A stretch of 64,000 bases of DNA, taken from the NCBI GenBank assembly GCA_022009915.1, contig CP091730.1, positions 310,001-374,000 of the forward strand, read 5' to 3'. Source of the stretch: Alistipes putredinis (GTDB lineage Bacteria > Bacteroidota > Bacteroidia > Bacteroidales > Rikenellaceae). Below the pieces are notes generated by a model. The model was not told where the DNA came from. It did not search any database and saw only the letters and a program-made list of their open reading frames with translations. This document shows positions 1-7,738 of this stretch, one piece after another (the first letter of the stretch is position 1; each line of letters begins with the position of its first letter). Both the position numbers and the translations under genes were made by a program.

Positions 1-509
1 TCGTCCGCAAGTATGGTTATGCCACGGGGACAGTTGTGATGGGCAAGCATCAGGGCTTCCGGCGTGAAATCGGACACGATGGTTCTTCTCAATACAGGCC
101 TGTCCATATCGTTGTTGCCCTTGCTCTCTTTCATTGTATTCTGATATGCGGCCATTTCAGCCTTGAATTTCTCCAGTGCCCGGCAATCCCTTTTGCGGAG
201 CGGACGGAATACGGCTTCAAGCGGCGGTGTCTTGCCGAGTCCCGGCCGCCCCACCATGATGATATAAAGGGCAGCGTTGGTTGTCCAATGTCCTTTTACA
301 CGGATATTGTAAGTGTTACCCAACGCGGAAGCAGTAGCCGACAGCATGGCTGCGGCAAGATACTCCACCTTGAAGTTCTCATGTCGCACCATGCCAAGGA
401 TGACGGACTGGACTTTGGCAGGGAAAGCGTCAATCGGGAAATCCGATTCCGCAATGCCCTGCGCCTGTGCCATCACCCTGTTGCATATATCCAGTTGTCT
501 GATACCCAT
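1..509 (-). CDS. DUF3987-family ATPase-like protein (5' part; runs off the left edge)
   Basis: Reading left from ATG at 509, an open frame continues to the window edge. It has a Walker A-like loop (GRPGLGKT, about residue 82) after an N-terminal helical region. This matches DUF3987 proteins, which are common in Bacteroidales integrative elements and some phages and are probably primase/helicase-associated; the exact role is unknown. A good ribosome site (AAAGGAGAAG) precedes the ATG. It starts 2 bases after the upstream HTH gene's stop, so the two are probably co-transcribed. Family recognised from the P-loop context; function not demonstrated. Confidence 0.75.
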   Translation of the reverse strand, partial: MGIRQLDICNRVMAQAQGIAESDFPIDAFPAKVQSVILGMVRHENFKVEYLAAAMLSATASALGNTYNIRVKGHWTTNAALYIIMVGRPGLGKTPPLEAVFRPLRKRDCRALEKFKAEMAAYQNTMKESKGNNDMDRPVLRRTIVSDFTPEALMLAHHNCPRGITILAD

Positions 510-511
510 AA

Positions 512-898
512 TCACTTCTCCTTTCGTTTGCAATAGGATGTCACACTCTCAGACTTGCCTCCGGTCTGCACCCTGCGGATGTCGGATTTGGCATACATGT
601 TTTTGTTGCCAACCTTGACGGGAACGAGGTAGCCACGCTTCGCCCACAGGTTGAGCGTGCCTTCGCAGACGTTCAGCAACTCGCGGACTTGTTTTGTATT
701 CAGGTATGTCTCTTCCGCTTCACGCTGCATCGCAGCCTGCCTTTCTTCCTGCTGCGCCACAATAGTACGCTGGATGATTGATTCGGCAAACATCTTGAGG
801 TCTGTGGGAGTGACTTCCAGTTTCACGTTGGCTCCCATATCGACCAGACTTTCTATGGTAATCATAAAATCATTTGTTTTGGAATTTACAATGACCAT
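512..898 (-). CDS. Helix-turn-helix, excisionase-like DNA-binding protein
   Basis: 128-residue protein with a C-terminal MerR/excisionase-type helix-turn-helix (about 68-115: YLNTKQVRELLNV, then a WAKRGYLVPVKVG wing). Such small HTH_17 proteins sit beside integrases and DUF3987 proteins in Bacteroidales mobile elements, where they act as recombination directionality factors or local regulators. The N-terminal 60 residues are polar and helical. Either Met1 or Met12 could be the start; no ribosome site decides between them. A Bacteroidetes -7 element lies upstream at 978-985. The gene is directly followed by the DUF3987 gene. Confidence 0.75.
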   Translation of the reverse strand: MVIVNSKTNDFMITIESLVDMGANVKLEVTPTDLKMFAESIIQRTIVAQQEERQAAMQREAEETYLNTKQVRELLNVCEGTLNLWAKRGYLVPVKVGNKNMYAKSDIRRVQTGGKSESVTSYCKRKEK

Positions 899-977
899 CT
901 GAATCTTCCCTGATGCCCCGCTTCCGATGGCTTATAAAAGCGAAGCACCGCCAAACCTCGGGAAAGGATTGACGGTG

Positions 978-985
978 CAAAGGTA
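978..985 (-). promoter_or_regulatory. Putative -7 promoter element (TACCTTTG)
   Basis: Matches the Bacteroidetes primary sigma -7 consensus TAnnTTTG on the minus strand, about 80 bases upstream of the HTH/DUF3987 pair. The flanking stretch 899-1101 holds no gene that I can support. Confidence 0.5.
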
Positions 986-1101
986 TAGGTGAATTAAAAG
1001 TGATTGAAATAAAACGAGTTGGCATATTTGTCATGACAAAAAAGACAATTATGACAACACTAAAATGGGCTTATTTTACTTCATTTCCTGTGGATTGGCA
1101 G

Positions 1102-2249
1102 CTATCTATTAACGACTTCGGTAAGTTCGGCTTTAAGCTCAGAAAGTAATGTCTGACAGGAATCACCATTTAGCATTACGCACATTCTATTCACTCCGTT
1201 TTTCATAACGTGCTGCGTTGTAGTCAACAGGTGGATAGCCTGACGATAGGAACTTTCGCTCTTAATTCCACCCACGCCATCAAATTGAATGATGAGCGCA
1301 GTTGCATACTCTTTCGCACTACCTATGTCTGTTAGCAGTCCAAGTTCATTCAAGGCATAGTAGGTTAGAGCCTGTTCCGCGGCCGTATCATATTTTGAGA
1401 TGAATTTTCGGATAATATCAATGACAATGTCTTTATTGGCACAGTTGAGATAATTTACAAGGGGCATTTCCTTTGCTTTCTGCCGACCTCTTGATTTTGG
1501 GGCATCGTTTATTGGCATGTCGCCAAAGTATTCTGTGTTAGCTTGTTTTGTCGTGTGCTGTTGCTGTTGTTCAGGTTCGTCTGTCATATTGTTGGTTACA
1601 TTCTCATTTGTTGCGGATTGCAACGCCCATTCACCAATGGTTCCATTTTCAATGGCTCTGTTCATGGAAAAGTATCTGTCCCAGTCAGCCTGGGTTCGGA
1701 AGCCGTTCTTGATGGATACCTGTATTATCTGTTCGGCTACCCAAGAACAGCTCTGCCTGTCCATTCTGTCCGCTTTAGGATTGGCTGATTGTTTGCTGAC
1801 CATACCGACCATTGCCTCGAAACTCTTTCCGTAATACAGCCAGCTCAGTACAAGCGGTGCGGAAAGGATGATGCCATGTCTTTTGGACTTGCTTCTAAAA
1901 AAGGATTTGACTTTGCCCCAAACGGAATATGAAATTCTGTCTGATGAATTATTCTCTTCCCTCTGCTTTTTGGAATGCTTCAACAATCTGTTCCGGGACG
2001 GATTCTTCACTGAACAGCAGGCTTATGCTGTCAAAATTTTTTCCACACTGTCATCGCCCCAGCACAATTCCCATTCCGCCTTGACTTTGGGCAGCTTTGT
2101 TTGAAGATGGCACGGCAGATGGAGAGATATTGCCTCTCGTCCCCGTTTGTCATCAGACGCGCAAAGCGGTTGTATTCTTCCCTGTGGCTGTTCTTCCACT
2201 GGAGAATGTCAGCCTTGAATTGGTCGTATGTCAATCGGGATTCAGTCAT
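1102..2249 (-). CDS. Mobile-element-associated protein of unknown function, frame-broken
   Basis: The start is ATG 2249 (MTESRLTYDQF). The reading continues in three frames around 1930-2100 before settling into the long frame that ends at 1102. One break is a T/A run near 2035-2041 that appears one base short: restoring it reads on through FDSISLLFSEES. The distal part has a basic segment, a hydrophobic helix (IILSAPLVLSWLYYG, about residue 115) and a helical C-terminal domain. It resembles proteins I recall as DUF6043 from Bacteroides conjugative elements, but that assignment is weak. It lies between the integrases and the DUF3987 module. The frame breaks could be real decay or sequencing error. 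Confidence 0.5.
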
Positions 2250-2319
2250 AGTGTTATCTGCAAGTAGTTGATTATAAGTGGAACATAGGGAAAGAATAAA
2301 ATACAATGAACAGGTGATT

Positions 2320-3651
2320 CTAATCCAGCAGGTTTACCAGTTCTTTCTTGATTTCGTCATCGATATGCCTGTAACGGGCAAAGGCGCGGCTTCCTTCCGA
2401 ATGCCCTGACATGGAAGCAATCAGGTTCGGATCTTTGACCTGCTTGTAGAGGTTGCCGATAAAGGTCTTTCGTGCCGTGTGGGTGGTCGCCACCTCAAAT
2501 AGTGGTCGTGCCACATCCTCGCGCGTTTTCGGGTCGAGTACTCTGACCATGCGATCAATGCCCACATATTTAAGAATCTCCTTTATCTTCTTGTTATAGC
2601 CGAAGTGCGAGAACCGGGGAAGCAGTGCATCTTCCAAATCCTTATACCTTTCCAATATATCCAAAGCTTTTTGGTTGAGAGGGACACGGACTGTGTTGGC
2701 GTGCTCCATTTTGGTCTTCTGCGGAATGTACTCTACGCAACCGTCCACGACATTGGCTTTGGTAAGTCTGTTCAGGTCGCTTACACGGCAACCTATCAGA
2801 CACTGGAACATGAATATGTCCCGATAGACCGGATAGGAATTGCCCAAACCGCTTAAATCGGCATAATAGACCTTATCCCTTTCTTCAAGGGTAAGGTAAA
2901 ACGGGTCGCCGTACATGGGCTGGGCTATCTGGTACTGGTCAAAAGGGTTGTTTCTTGTCAGCCCCCGTTTGATGCACCATTTGATGACGGTGCGGATGCG
3001 GTAGAGTGTCCCCGACATGCTGTTCTCGGAGCGTTGCTGGGCTACATCACGGGGTAGCTCGTCTTTATAGAATACGGGATACATTTCCACATACCTGTAC
3101 TCTTCCTGCATCCACAACTTGAAATCACGGATGTCGTCAGCAGTAATGGAATCTATACAAAGATGGAAGCCCCGCTGGTGCATGACCTCCTGATGGAAAC
3201 GCTCGTAACGCAGCACCTTTTTCAGATTGTCCCGATGGTGCTTCCAGCTTTCTGCGGCAAGAGGTGTCTCGTCCATGTACTTCTGTATCTGGTAAGATAG
3301 CAGATACTCGTCTGCCGGATTGCCGCCCCGGAAGTTGATATTTGGGTGGTGGTATTCCTCAATAAGTCCTTTCAGCCAGTTGCCGTCTACTCCACGATGG
3401 TATTTCTCGGCAATAAGGTGCGTAATGTTTTGGATGTCCTTTTCAAAGCCCATCCGTTTGTCTTCCGACACCAATGCGACACGGGGCTTATACCCCTGCC
3501 GTTCCGCACTCCAGTGGTTGGGGTTGATGGAGAGTTCGCTCGCTGCCTTGATGTCAACGCCTCCCACGTCACGGGCTCTGAAATAGACTCGTGCCTGGTC
3601 AGTGACATTATTCTTGGCGGCGGTCTTTCTTATAAATGCGGTAACTTTCAT
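2320..3651 (-). CDS. Tyrosine recombinase/integrase (second of a pair)
   Basis: 443 residues: N-terminal SAM-like arm and core-binding domains (about 1-230), then the catalytic domain. The active-site set is visible: Arg in GCRVSDL, HTARKTF (His-x-x-Arg), GHSEGSRAF (His) and Tyr in ARYRHID. It should catalyse site-specific strand exchange for integration and excision of the element. Frame intact, unlike most genes in the window. It lies 12 bases downstream of a homologous integrase with near-identical active-site blocks, so the pair probably arose by duplication and is co-transcribed from the promoter at 4989-4996. Confidence 0.93.
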   Translation of the reverse strand: MKVTAFIRKTAAKNNVTDQARVYFRARDVGGVDIKAASELSINPNHWSAERQGYKPRVALVSEDKRMGFEKDIQNITHLIAEKYHRGVDGNWLKGLIEEYHHPNINFRGGNPADEYLLSYQIQKYMDETPLAAESWKHHRDNLKKVLRYERFHQEVMHQRGFHLCIDSITADDIRDFKLWMQEEYRYVEMYPVFYKDELPRDVAQQRSENSMSGTLYRIRTVIKWCIKRGLTRNNPFDQYQIAQPMYGDPFYLTLEERDKVYYADLSGLGNSYPVYRDIFMFQCLIGCRVSDLNRLTKANVVDGCVEYIPQKTKMEHANTVRVPLNQKALDILERYKDLEDALLPRFSHFGYNKKIKEILKYVGIDRMVRVLDPKTREDVARPLFEVATTHTARKTFIGNLYKQVKDPNLIASMSGHSEGSRAFARYRHIDDEIKKELVNLLD

Positions 3652-3663
3652 TATGCGTCCTCC

Positions 3664-4962
3664 TTAGTTTATCATTTCCACAAGTTTGCGTTTCATCTCA
3701 TCGTCAATCGTGCGGTAGCGGTTGAATGCACGGCTACCTTCCACATGCCCGGACATGGATGCTATCAGATTGGGGTCGGGAACCTGTTTGTACAGGTTGC
3801 CTACAAAAGTCTTTCGTGCTGTGTGGCTGGTGGCTACCTCATATAATGGTTTCTGCACGGTATTGTAGCCGTGCGTGTCAAGGATAGTCACCATCCTGTC
3901 TATGCCGCAATGCTTCAACAGTTCCCGTATGCCGAGATTGTACTGGTGTATGGGCTTGAACGGTAACAGCTTGCCCGTACTTGATTCATAGCGTTCCAGT
4001 ATTTTCAATGCTTTCTCATGCAACGGTACTCTGACCGTTTTTGCCTGACACTTCTTTGTCTTCTGCGGCATATACTCCAGAAATCCGTCTTTGATGTTGT
4101 CTCTCGTCAATCTGTACAAATCCCCTACACGGCATCCTACATAGCAATGGAACACGAATATGTCCCTGATAACCGCCAGTTTCGGACAGCCGCCCAAATT
4201 CGCATTGTACAGGATATTCCTTTCTTCGGATATCAAATAGAACGGATCACCATAAGTCGGTTCCTTGCATCCGTAAAGCTCATATACCTCGTTGTCGGAA
4301 TACTTCATTTTCTTGCACCAGTGGAGAAAGGTACAGAAGAGGTTCATCGTGTTGATGATGGTCGTATTCGACAATGGTCTTGGAGCATGGTTGATTAACA
4401 TACGCCCGGCATAGAAATCAGGATGCTGCTGGCGCAACAGGTATTCGTTGGACACATAGTCACGGAAACTGTTCATCTGCTCCAGTGTGACGGTTTCAAC
4501 AAAGAGGGTGAAATCGGTATTACCTAATATCTCACGTTGATATTCATGGTAACGTATCATCTTGCGCTCGAAGCGGATAATATGTTCCTTGGTTCTGTCC
4601 GCACCGTCAAATTTTTCCAGATATTCATGGATGCGGCATATTAGATTCGGATGGTTGCGCTCGAAAGCCCGTGCAGGGTACAGCACATCCTCGATGGTCT
4701 GTTTTAGCCATGCGCTGTTTGCCTTGTCCGAAAAGGTCTTCTCTACTTTCTCGATGATGGCGGCAATCTGTTCGGGCAACTGTTTCTGTTCAACGGCAGG
4801 TACGGCTGTCGTGCGCTTGTAACTGAGGGTATCGGAATCCCAGTACTTGTCATGGACTAAAAGAGGCGAAACAACCTTTATATCCACGTTCTTCTCACGG
4901 ACACGGAAACAGATGTTCGAGGTCGAGGAACTGCTCTTTTTCAGATAGACGGAAACTTTCAT
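3664..4962 (-). CDS. Tyrosine recombinase/integrase (first of a pair)
   Basis: ATG at 4962 is preferred; an in-frame TTG lies two codons earlier. About 432 residues with the same layout as its downstream neighbour. Catalytic residues are visible in GCRVGDL (Arg), HTARKTF (His, Arg), GHVEGSRAF (His) and NRYRTID (Tyr). Paired integrases of this kind occur in Bacteroidales conjugative and mobilisable elements. Whether both act together, or one has another role such as DNA inversion, cannot be told here. Frame intact. Confidence 0.93.
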   Translation of the reverse strand: MKVSVYLKKSSSSTSNICFRVREKNVDIKVVSPLLVHDKYWDSDTLSYKRTTAVPAVEQKQLPEQIAAIIEKVEKTFSDKANSAWLKQTIEDVLYPARAFERNHPNLICRIHEYLEKFDGADRTKEHIIRFERKMIRYHEYQREILGNTDFTLFVETVTLEQMNSFRDYVSNEYLLRQQHPDFYAGRMLINHAPRPLSNTTIINTMNLFCTFLHWCKKMKYSDNEVYELYGCKEPTYGDPFYLISEERNILYNANLGGCPKLAVIRDIFVFHCYVGCRVGDLYRLTRDNIKDGFLEYMPQKTKKCQAKTVRVPLHEKALKILERYESSTGKLLPFKPIHQYNLGIRELLKHCGIDRMVTILDTHGYNTVQKPLYEVATSHTARKTFVGNLYKQVPDPNLIASMSGHVEGSRAFNRYRTIDDEMKRKLVEMIN

Positions 4963-4988
4963 CGGCAATGCGTTTTTGATTCACATTG

Positions 4989-4996
4989 CAAAGGTA
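4989..4996 (-). promoter_or_regulatory. Putative -7 promoter of the integrase pair (TACCTTTG)
   Basis: A perfect TAnnTTTG element on the minus strand about 27 bases upstream of the first integrase ATG, giving a very short leader. The non-coding stretch to its right, 4997-5261, is A+T-rich and contains the leader of the first lipoprotein gene. Confidence 0.6.
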
Positions 4997-5261
4997 AATA
5001 AATTCCCGTATATGTTCCCATACATCCCGAAAAAACTTGTAGCGGATTAAGACAAATTAAAGAGCGTGTCCCGAAAGTGATACCACATAAAACGCTGTAT
5101 ATTAGTGACTATATTTTCTCTTGTTATGCTTTTCTTTTCATTTTCGACTTTCCCAATCCGTTATCAAAACATATATTGCAGTTCCACGCTTTCTGTTTAA
5201 TTAAATCCAAAAATTAACCGTCGCGTTGGTGCTGGGGCGACAACCTAAACTCATTGCAACT

Positions 5262-5685
5262 ATGAAAAAGTTGTTTCTATTGGTGGCTCTATTCGCCACA
5301 ACTGCCTTTGTCGCCTGTTCCGATGACGACGATAAAGTGCAAATCAATTTGGATGAACTTGTCGGAACGTGGCGTTACACACATTCCGTCGGTTATGAAA
5401 TCGACGAGGGGGGTAAAAGACGAGTGGAACGAGGACATGAACGATGCGCAAATCTATTTCGTGTTCAATTCCGATAATACTGGGTCTTACAAGGAAATGG
5501 ATTCATCGGAAAGCATCGACTATTCGGTGTCGTCCAATAATAAACTGACGGTGCGATATAGCCAATACGGCGACCCGCAAACCTTTACAATTAAGGAACT
5601 GACGGCATCGACCCTTAAATTGGAGTACCACGAAAAGGGTGATGGTTGGGAAGAATACGAACTTAAAACATTCAGCAAACGATGA
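5262..5685 (+). CDS. Small lipoprotein, lipocalin-like fold, frame-broken at a G run
   Basis: ATG 5262 opens a typical lipoprotein signal (MKKLFLLVALFATTAFVAC) with a lipobox Cys followed by an acidic SDDDD stretch, which favours surface export in Bacteroidetes. The motif LVGTWRY begins the mature domain, as in lipocalin-like DUFs. The frame breaks at the G6 run 5408-5413; with five Gs it continues as EGVKDEWNEDM to the stop at 5685. Mature length about 120 residues. It overlaps the next, related lipoprotein gene by ATGA. Function unknown. The G run could be read as phase variation, but the window-wide indel pattern makes sequence error more likely. Confidence 0.7.
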
Positions 5686-6137
5686 AAAAGATGCTTTTAC
5701 TTGCCGCTGTTATGTTTGCGGTAGTTTCTTTTTCGTCTTGCTCCGATGATGATGACAAAGACGCGAACATCAACCCCTCTCAAATCGTAGGAACATGGGA
5801 ATATGTTCATTATTACTCCTATGACAAAGACGATATAGACGGTGTTGATGAATTTGAATACGACGTCGTTAAAGGTGATGAAAATTGGTACAAGCTGGTC
5901 TTCAATGCAGACGGAACATTTACGAAAGAAGACGCTGATGGCGTAGATACCAGCACGAAACACTACTATTCAATCAAAGGAAATACGATAACGAAGAAGC
6001 ACGTTTATACCGACGGTGCGTCAGATACTGAGGTGCAGACGATAACGACCCTAAATTCAACAACTTTCGTAATCGAGGAGGTTGAAAAAGGAGAAGGGTA
6101 CTACGGTAAATCTGTTTGGACTTATAAGCGCATCTGA
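5682..6137 (+). CDS. Small lipoprotein, lipocalin-like fold
   Basis: 151 residues, intact. The signal peptide ends in a FSSC lipobox followed by SDDDD. The mature part has IVGTWEY, then alternating beta strands including a KLVFNADGTF segment, typical of lipocalin-like DUFs that Bacteroidetes carry in many copies. It starts inside the stop of the preceding gene (ATGA), so the two are translationally coupled. It shares the same architecture (SDDDD, hydrophobic-VGTW) with that gene, which indicates tandem duplication. Ligand and role unknown. Two terminator-like hairpins follow. Confidence 0.8.
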   Translation: MKKMLLLAAVMFAVVSFSSCSDDDDKDANINPSQIVGTWEYVHYYSYDKDDIDGVDEFEYDVVKGDENWYKLVFNADGTFTKEDADGVDTSTKHYYSIKGNTITKKHVYTDGASDTEVQTITTLNSTTFVIEEVEKGEGYYGKSVWTYKRI

Positions 6138-6152
6138 TTCTGATTTACTTTA

Positions 6153-6210
6153 CAGACTTGGACAAAGCGGTTTTATTCCATGCCATTTGTCCAAGTTTGT
6201 CTTTTTCTTT
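6153..6210 (+). terminator. Intrinsic terminator after the lipoprotein pair
   Basis: Stem ACTTGGACAAA (6156-6166) pairs with TTTGTCCAAGT (6186-6196), a perfect 11 bp, followed by TTTGTCTTTTTCTTT. Confidence 0.75.
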
Positions 6211-6214
6211 CCGA

Positions 6215-6274
6215 GTGACAGACTTTGTGAAAAGGTTAATTTATAAGACCCTTTTGCAGAGTTTGTCACTTTTT
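6215..6274 (+). terminator. Second, tandem terminator hairpin
   Basis: GTGACAGACT (6215-6224) pairs with AGTTTGTCAC (6260-6269) with one G-T wobble. An inner AAAAGG/CCTTTT stem extends it, and TTTTT (6270-6274) follows directly. Confidence 0.65.
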
Positions 6275-6299
6275 CGTTTTGTTTATTTCACTAATAATC

Positions 6300-6317
6300 T
6301 TATCTTTATAAAGATAA
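6300..6317. repeat. 18-bp perfect palindrome, operator-like
   Basis: TTATCTTTATAAAGATAA reads identically on both strands. It sits about 25 bases upstream of the ATG at 6342, where a dimeric regulator could bind. It could also be chance in an A+T-rich stretch. Confidence 0.4.
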
Positions 6318-6341
6318 ATAACAATTAAATTTTTAGCTAAA

Positions 6342-6795
6342 ATGAACAGATATAAACAACCTAAAAACAGAATGAAAGACCGACGCATGAGAGGATAAAC
6401 AGATAATCCAAAAGACGGTCAAATGGAGCCCAACAGAGGGAATAGTCCTGCTTGTAGGAAAACCCAAAGACGAAATATTTCCCGAAACATTTATCTACAT
6501 GTTTGCCCCTAATATGGCAGACATAACAAAGCCCGTCGAAATTATCCTTACAAAGAATCGACAATACATCTTCGGATGAAAGTGCGAACTTAACGAAATG
6601 GACGGGATAATCGGCACAATGACGGCTAACGAGGCGCAAATCGAGGGAACGGGCGAAAAGGTGAATTTGTTCGACTACCACGTGAAAGCTGATACAATCC
6701 TATTCCAATACGTCACACCCGATGGACGGGACGAGGTAGTGAGATTCCCGTTAGCGGGATTCTGCGAAAACTATCTGATGCAGTTTGCAAAGTAG
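6342..6795 (+). pseudogene. Broken unknown gene in the AT-rich island
   Basis: ATG 6342 opens a short frame ending near 6398. A second frame then reads KTVKWSPTEGIVLLVGKP and onward to an in-frame TGA near 6580 (IFG*KCEL). The same frame is open from there to the TAG at 6795 (ending LMQFAK). Together they imply a cytoplasmic protein of about 145 residues interrupted by one frame break and one stop. The internal TGA is one of very few nonsense codons I see in the window, so this may be a real pseudogene. The piece beginning at ATG 6598 might still be translated. No family recognised. Confidence 0.4.
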
Positions 6796-7020
6796 CGTTC
6801 GGTGGAGTTGAATTGCATCGTATCTATAAAGGTTAAGGAGAGAGGGCCGAAAAAATGCGGCGTTTTTCCTTTGACTACAATAATACTAATTCACTCAATT
6901 ACTAATAATCTCGATTAAATCAAGAGTTAAACAGTCAGTTAAACCGCAACGAAAAGACAGAAACAAGGGGCGAACGGGCTATGCGTAAATCACTGAATAG
7001 CATCTATATTCAGACGGGAT

Positions 7021-7093
7021 GGTGCCATAGCTCAGTTGGTAGAGCAAAGGACTGAAAATCCTTGTGTCACTGGTTCGATTCCCGTTGGCACCA
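7021..7093 (+). tRNA. tRNA-Phe (anticodon GAA)
   Basis: Cloverleaf: acceptor GGTGCCA (7021-7027) pairs with TGGCACC (7086-7092), with discriminator A at 7093. The D arm contains AGCTCAGTTGGTAGAGC, the anticodon arm AGGACTGAAAATCCT gives GAA, and the T loop is TTCGATT. No CCA is encoded. The T stem has one T-C mismatch (ACTGG against CCCGT), possibly a sequence error. It lies in a low-GC accessory stretch, and tRNA genes are common integration targets. Confidence 0.95.
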
Positions 7094-7099
7094 CAAATC

Positions 7100-7133
7100 A
7101 AGCAGTTGGATTAATTTCCGACTGCTTTTTTTG
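7100..7133 (+). terminator. Terminator of tRNA-Phe
   Basis: An 11-bp stem AAGCAGTTGGA/TCCGACTGCTT with a 6-base loop, running directly into a T7 tract, 6 bases after the tRNA. Apart from a candidate promoter and the leader below, 7134-7738 contains no gene that I can support. Confidence 0.85.
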
Positions 7134-7437
7134 TATACGGCAAAGACTGTCAGAGCAGCCGAAAAACAGAAGTCGGTTTCTTCGATGTTTTGCCGATAAA
7201 CTACAATAGTAGTTGCTGCTTGATACGAGTGCAAGCCGTTGAGAAATATGGAGAATCGCCAATCGAAATAAGAATCCGCAACCTTTTTATGCAGGCGCAA
7301 AAGGCAAAAACCGGTTATCCCAAATTACAAATAACAAAGTTTTGATTCCATACGAGCTGCTATTGCATGAAAACTTTGTTTTAAGGAACTTTGCAACTGT
7401 AATACCCCGAGAGTGTTGTATATTGAGAAACATTTCC

Positions 7438-7445
7438 TAACTTTG
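7438..7445 (+). promoter_or_regulatory. Putative -7 promoter (TAACTTTG) before the long leader
   Basis: TAnnTTTG match with TTG-containing sequence about 20 bases upstream (TTGTATATTGAG). It would yield a transcript with a leader of nearly 290 bases before the ATG at 7739. Confidence 0.5.
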
Positions 7446-7505
7446 TGACGCTGTCCCGAACGGGCGGCAGACATATTAGTTTAGTGAAAGTGTTTCGCTA
7501 ATCCT

Positions 7506-7657
7506 TGGCAGTAAAATTTGGCGATTTTTAAGCAAACAAGGACAAGCAATACGAACACTCAACACCGTGTATAGGCATATATCATATCTCGATATATAAC
7601 TATTCGGTGTGGGGTATTGTTTATTTGTTTGCGGGCTACGCCAAATGCCTACTGCCA
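7506..7657. repeat. Long nested imperfect palindrome, probable structured leader RNA or MITE-like element
   Basis: Seven ordered, nested arm pairs share one centre. They are TGGCAGTA 7506/TACTGCCA 7650; TTTGGCG 7517/CGCCAAA 7639; GCAAACAA 7532/TTGTTTGC 7625; CAATAC 7547/GTATTG 7614; ACACCG 7562/CGGTGT 7605; ATAG 7571/CTAT 7600; and ATATATC 7577/GATATAT 7591, with a 7-base loop. A smaller hairpin TAGTGAAA/TTTCGCTA lies just upstream (about 7483-7501). No reverse transcriptase or transposase is adjacent. The position between a promoter and a coding start favours a leader RNA; a terminal-inverted-repeat element is the alternative. Confidence 0.6.
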
Positions 7658-7738
7658 GATAAACGAACAACTCCACGCTTCTTGTTATTTTAAGGTTTAC
7701 GCCGCTCGGGAGCTGGGCGGCAGCAAAAACATCTAACT

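Noticed and set aside
7067..7300. 77-codon minus-strand frame beginning right of tRNA-Phe
   Set aside because: It overlaps the tRNA 3' end and its terminator, and the protein has no features.
7476..7676. 66-codon minus-strand frame across the palindrome
   Set aside because: It is explained by the palindromic leader itself; no signal or start context.
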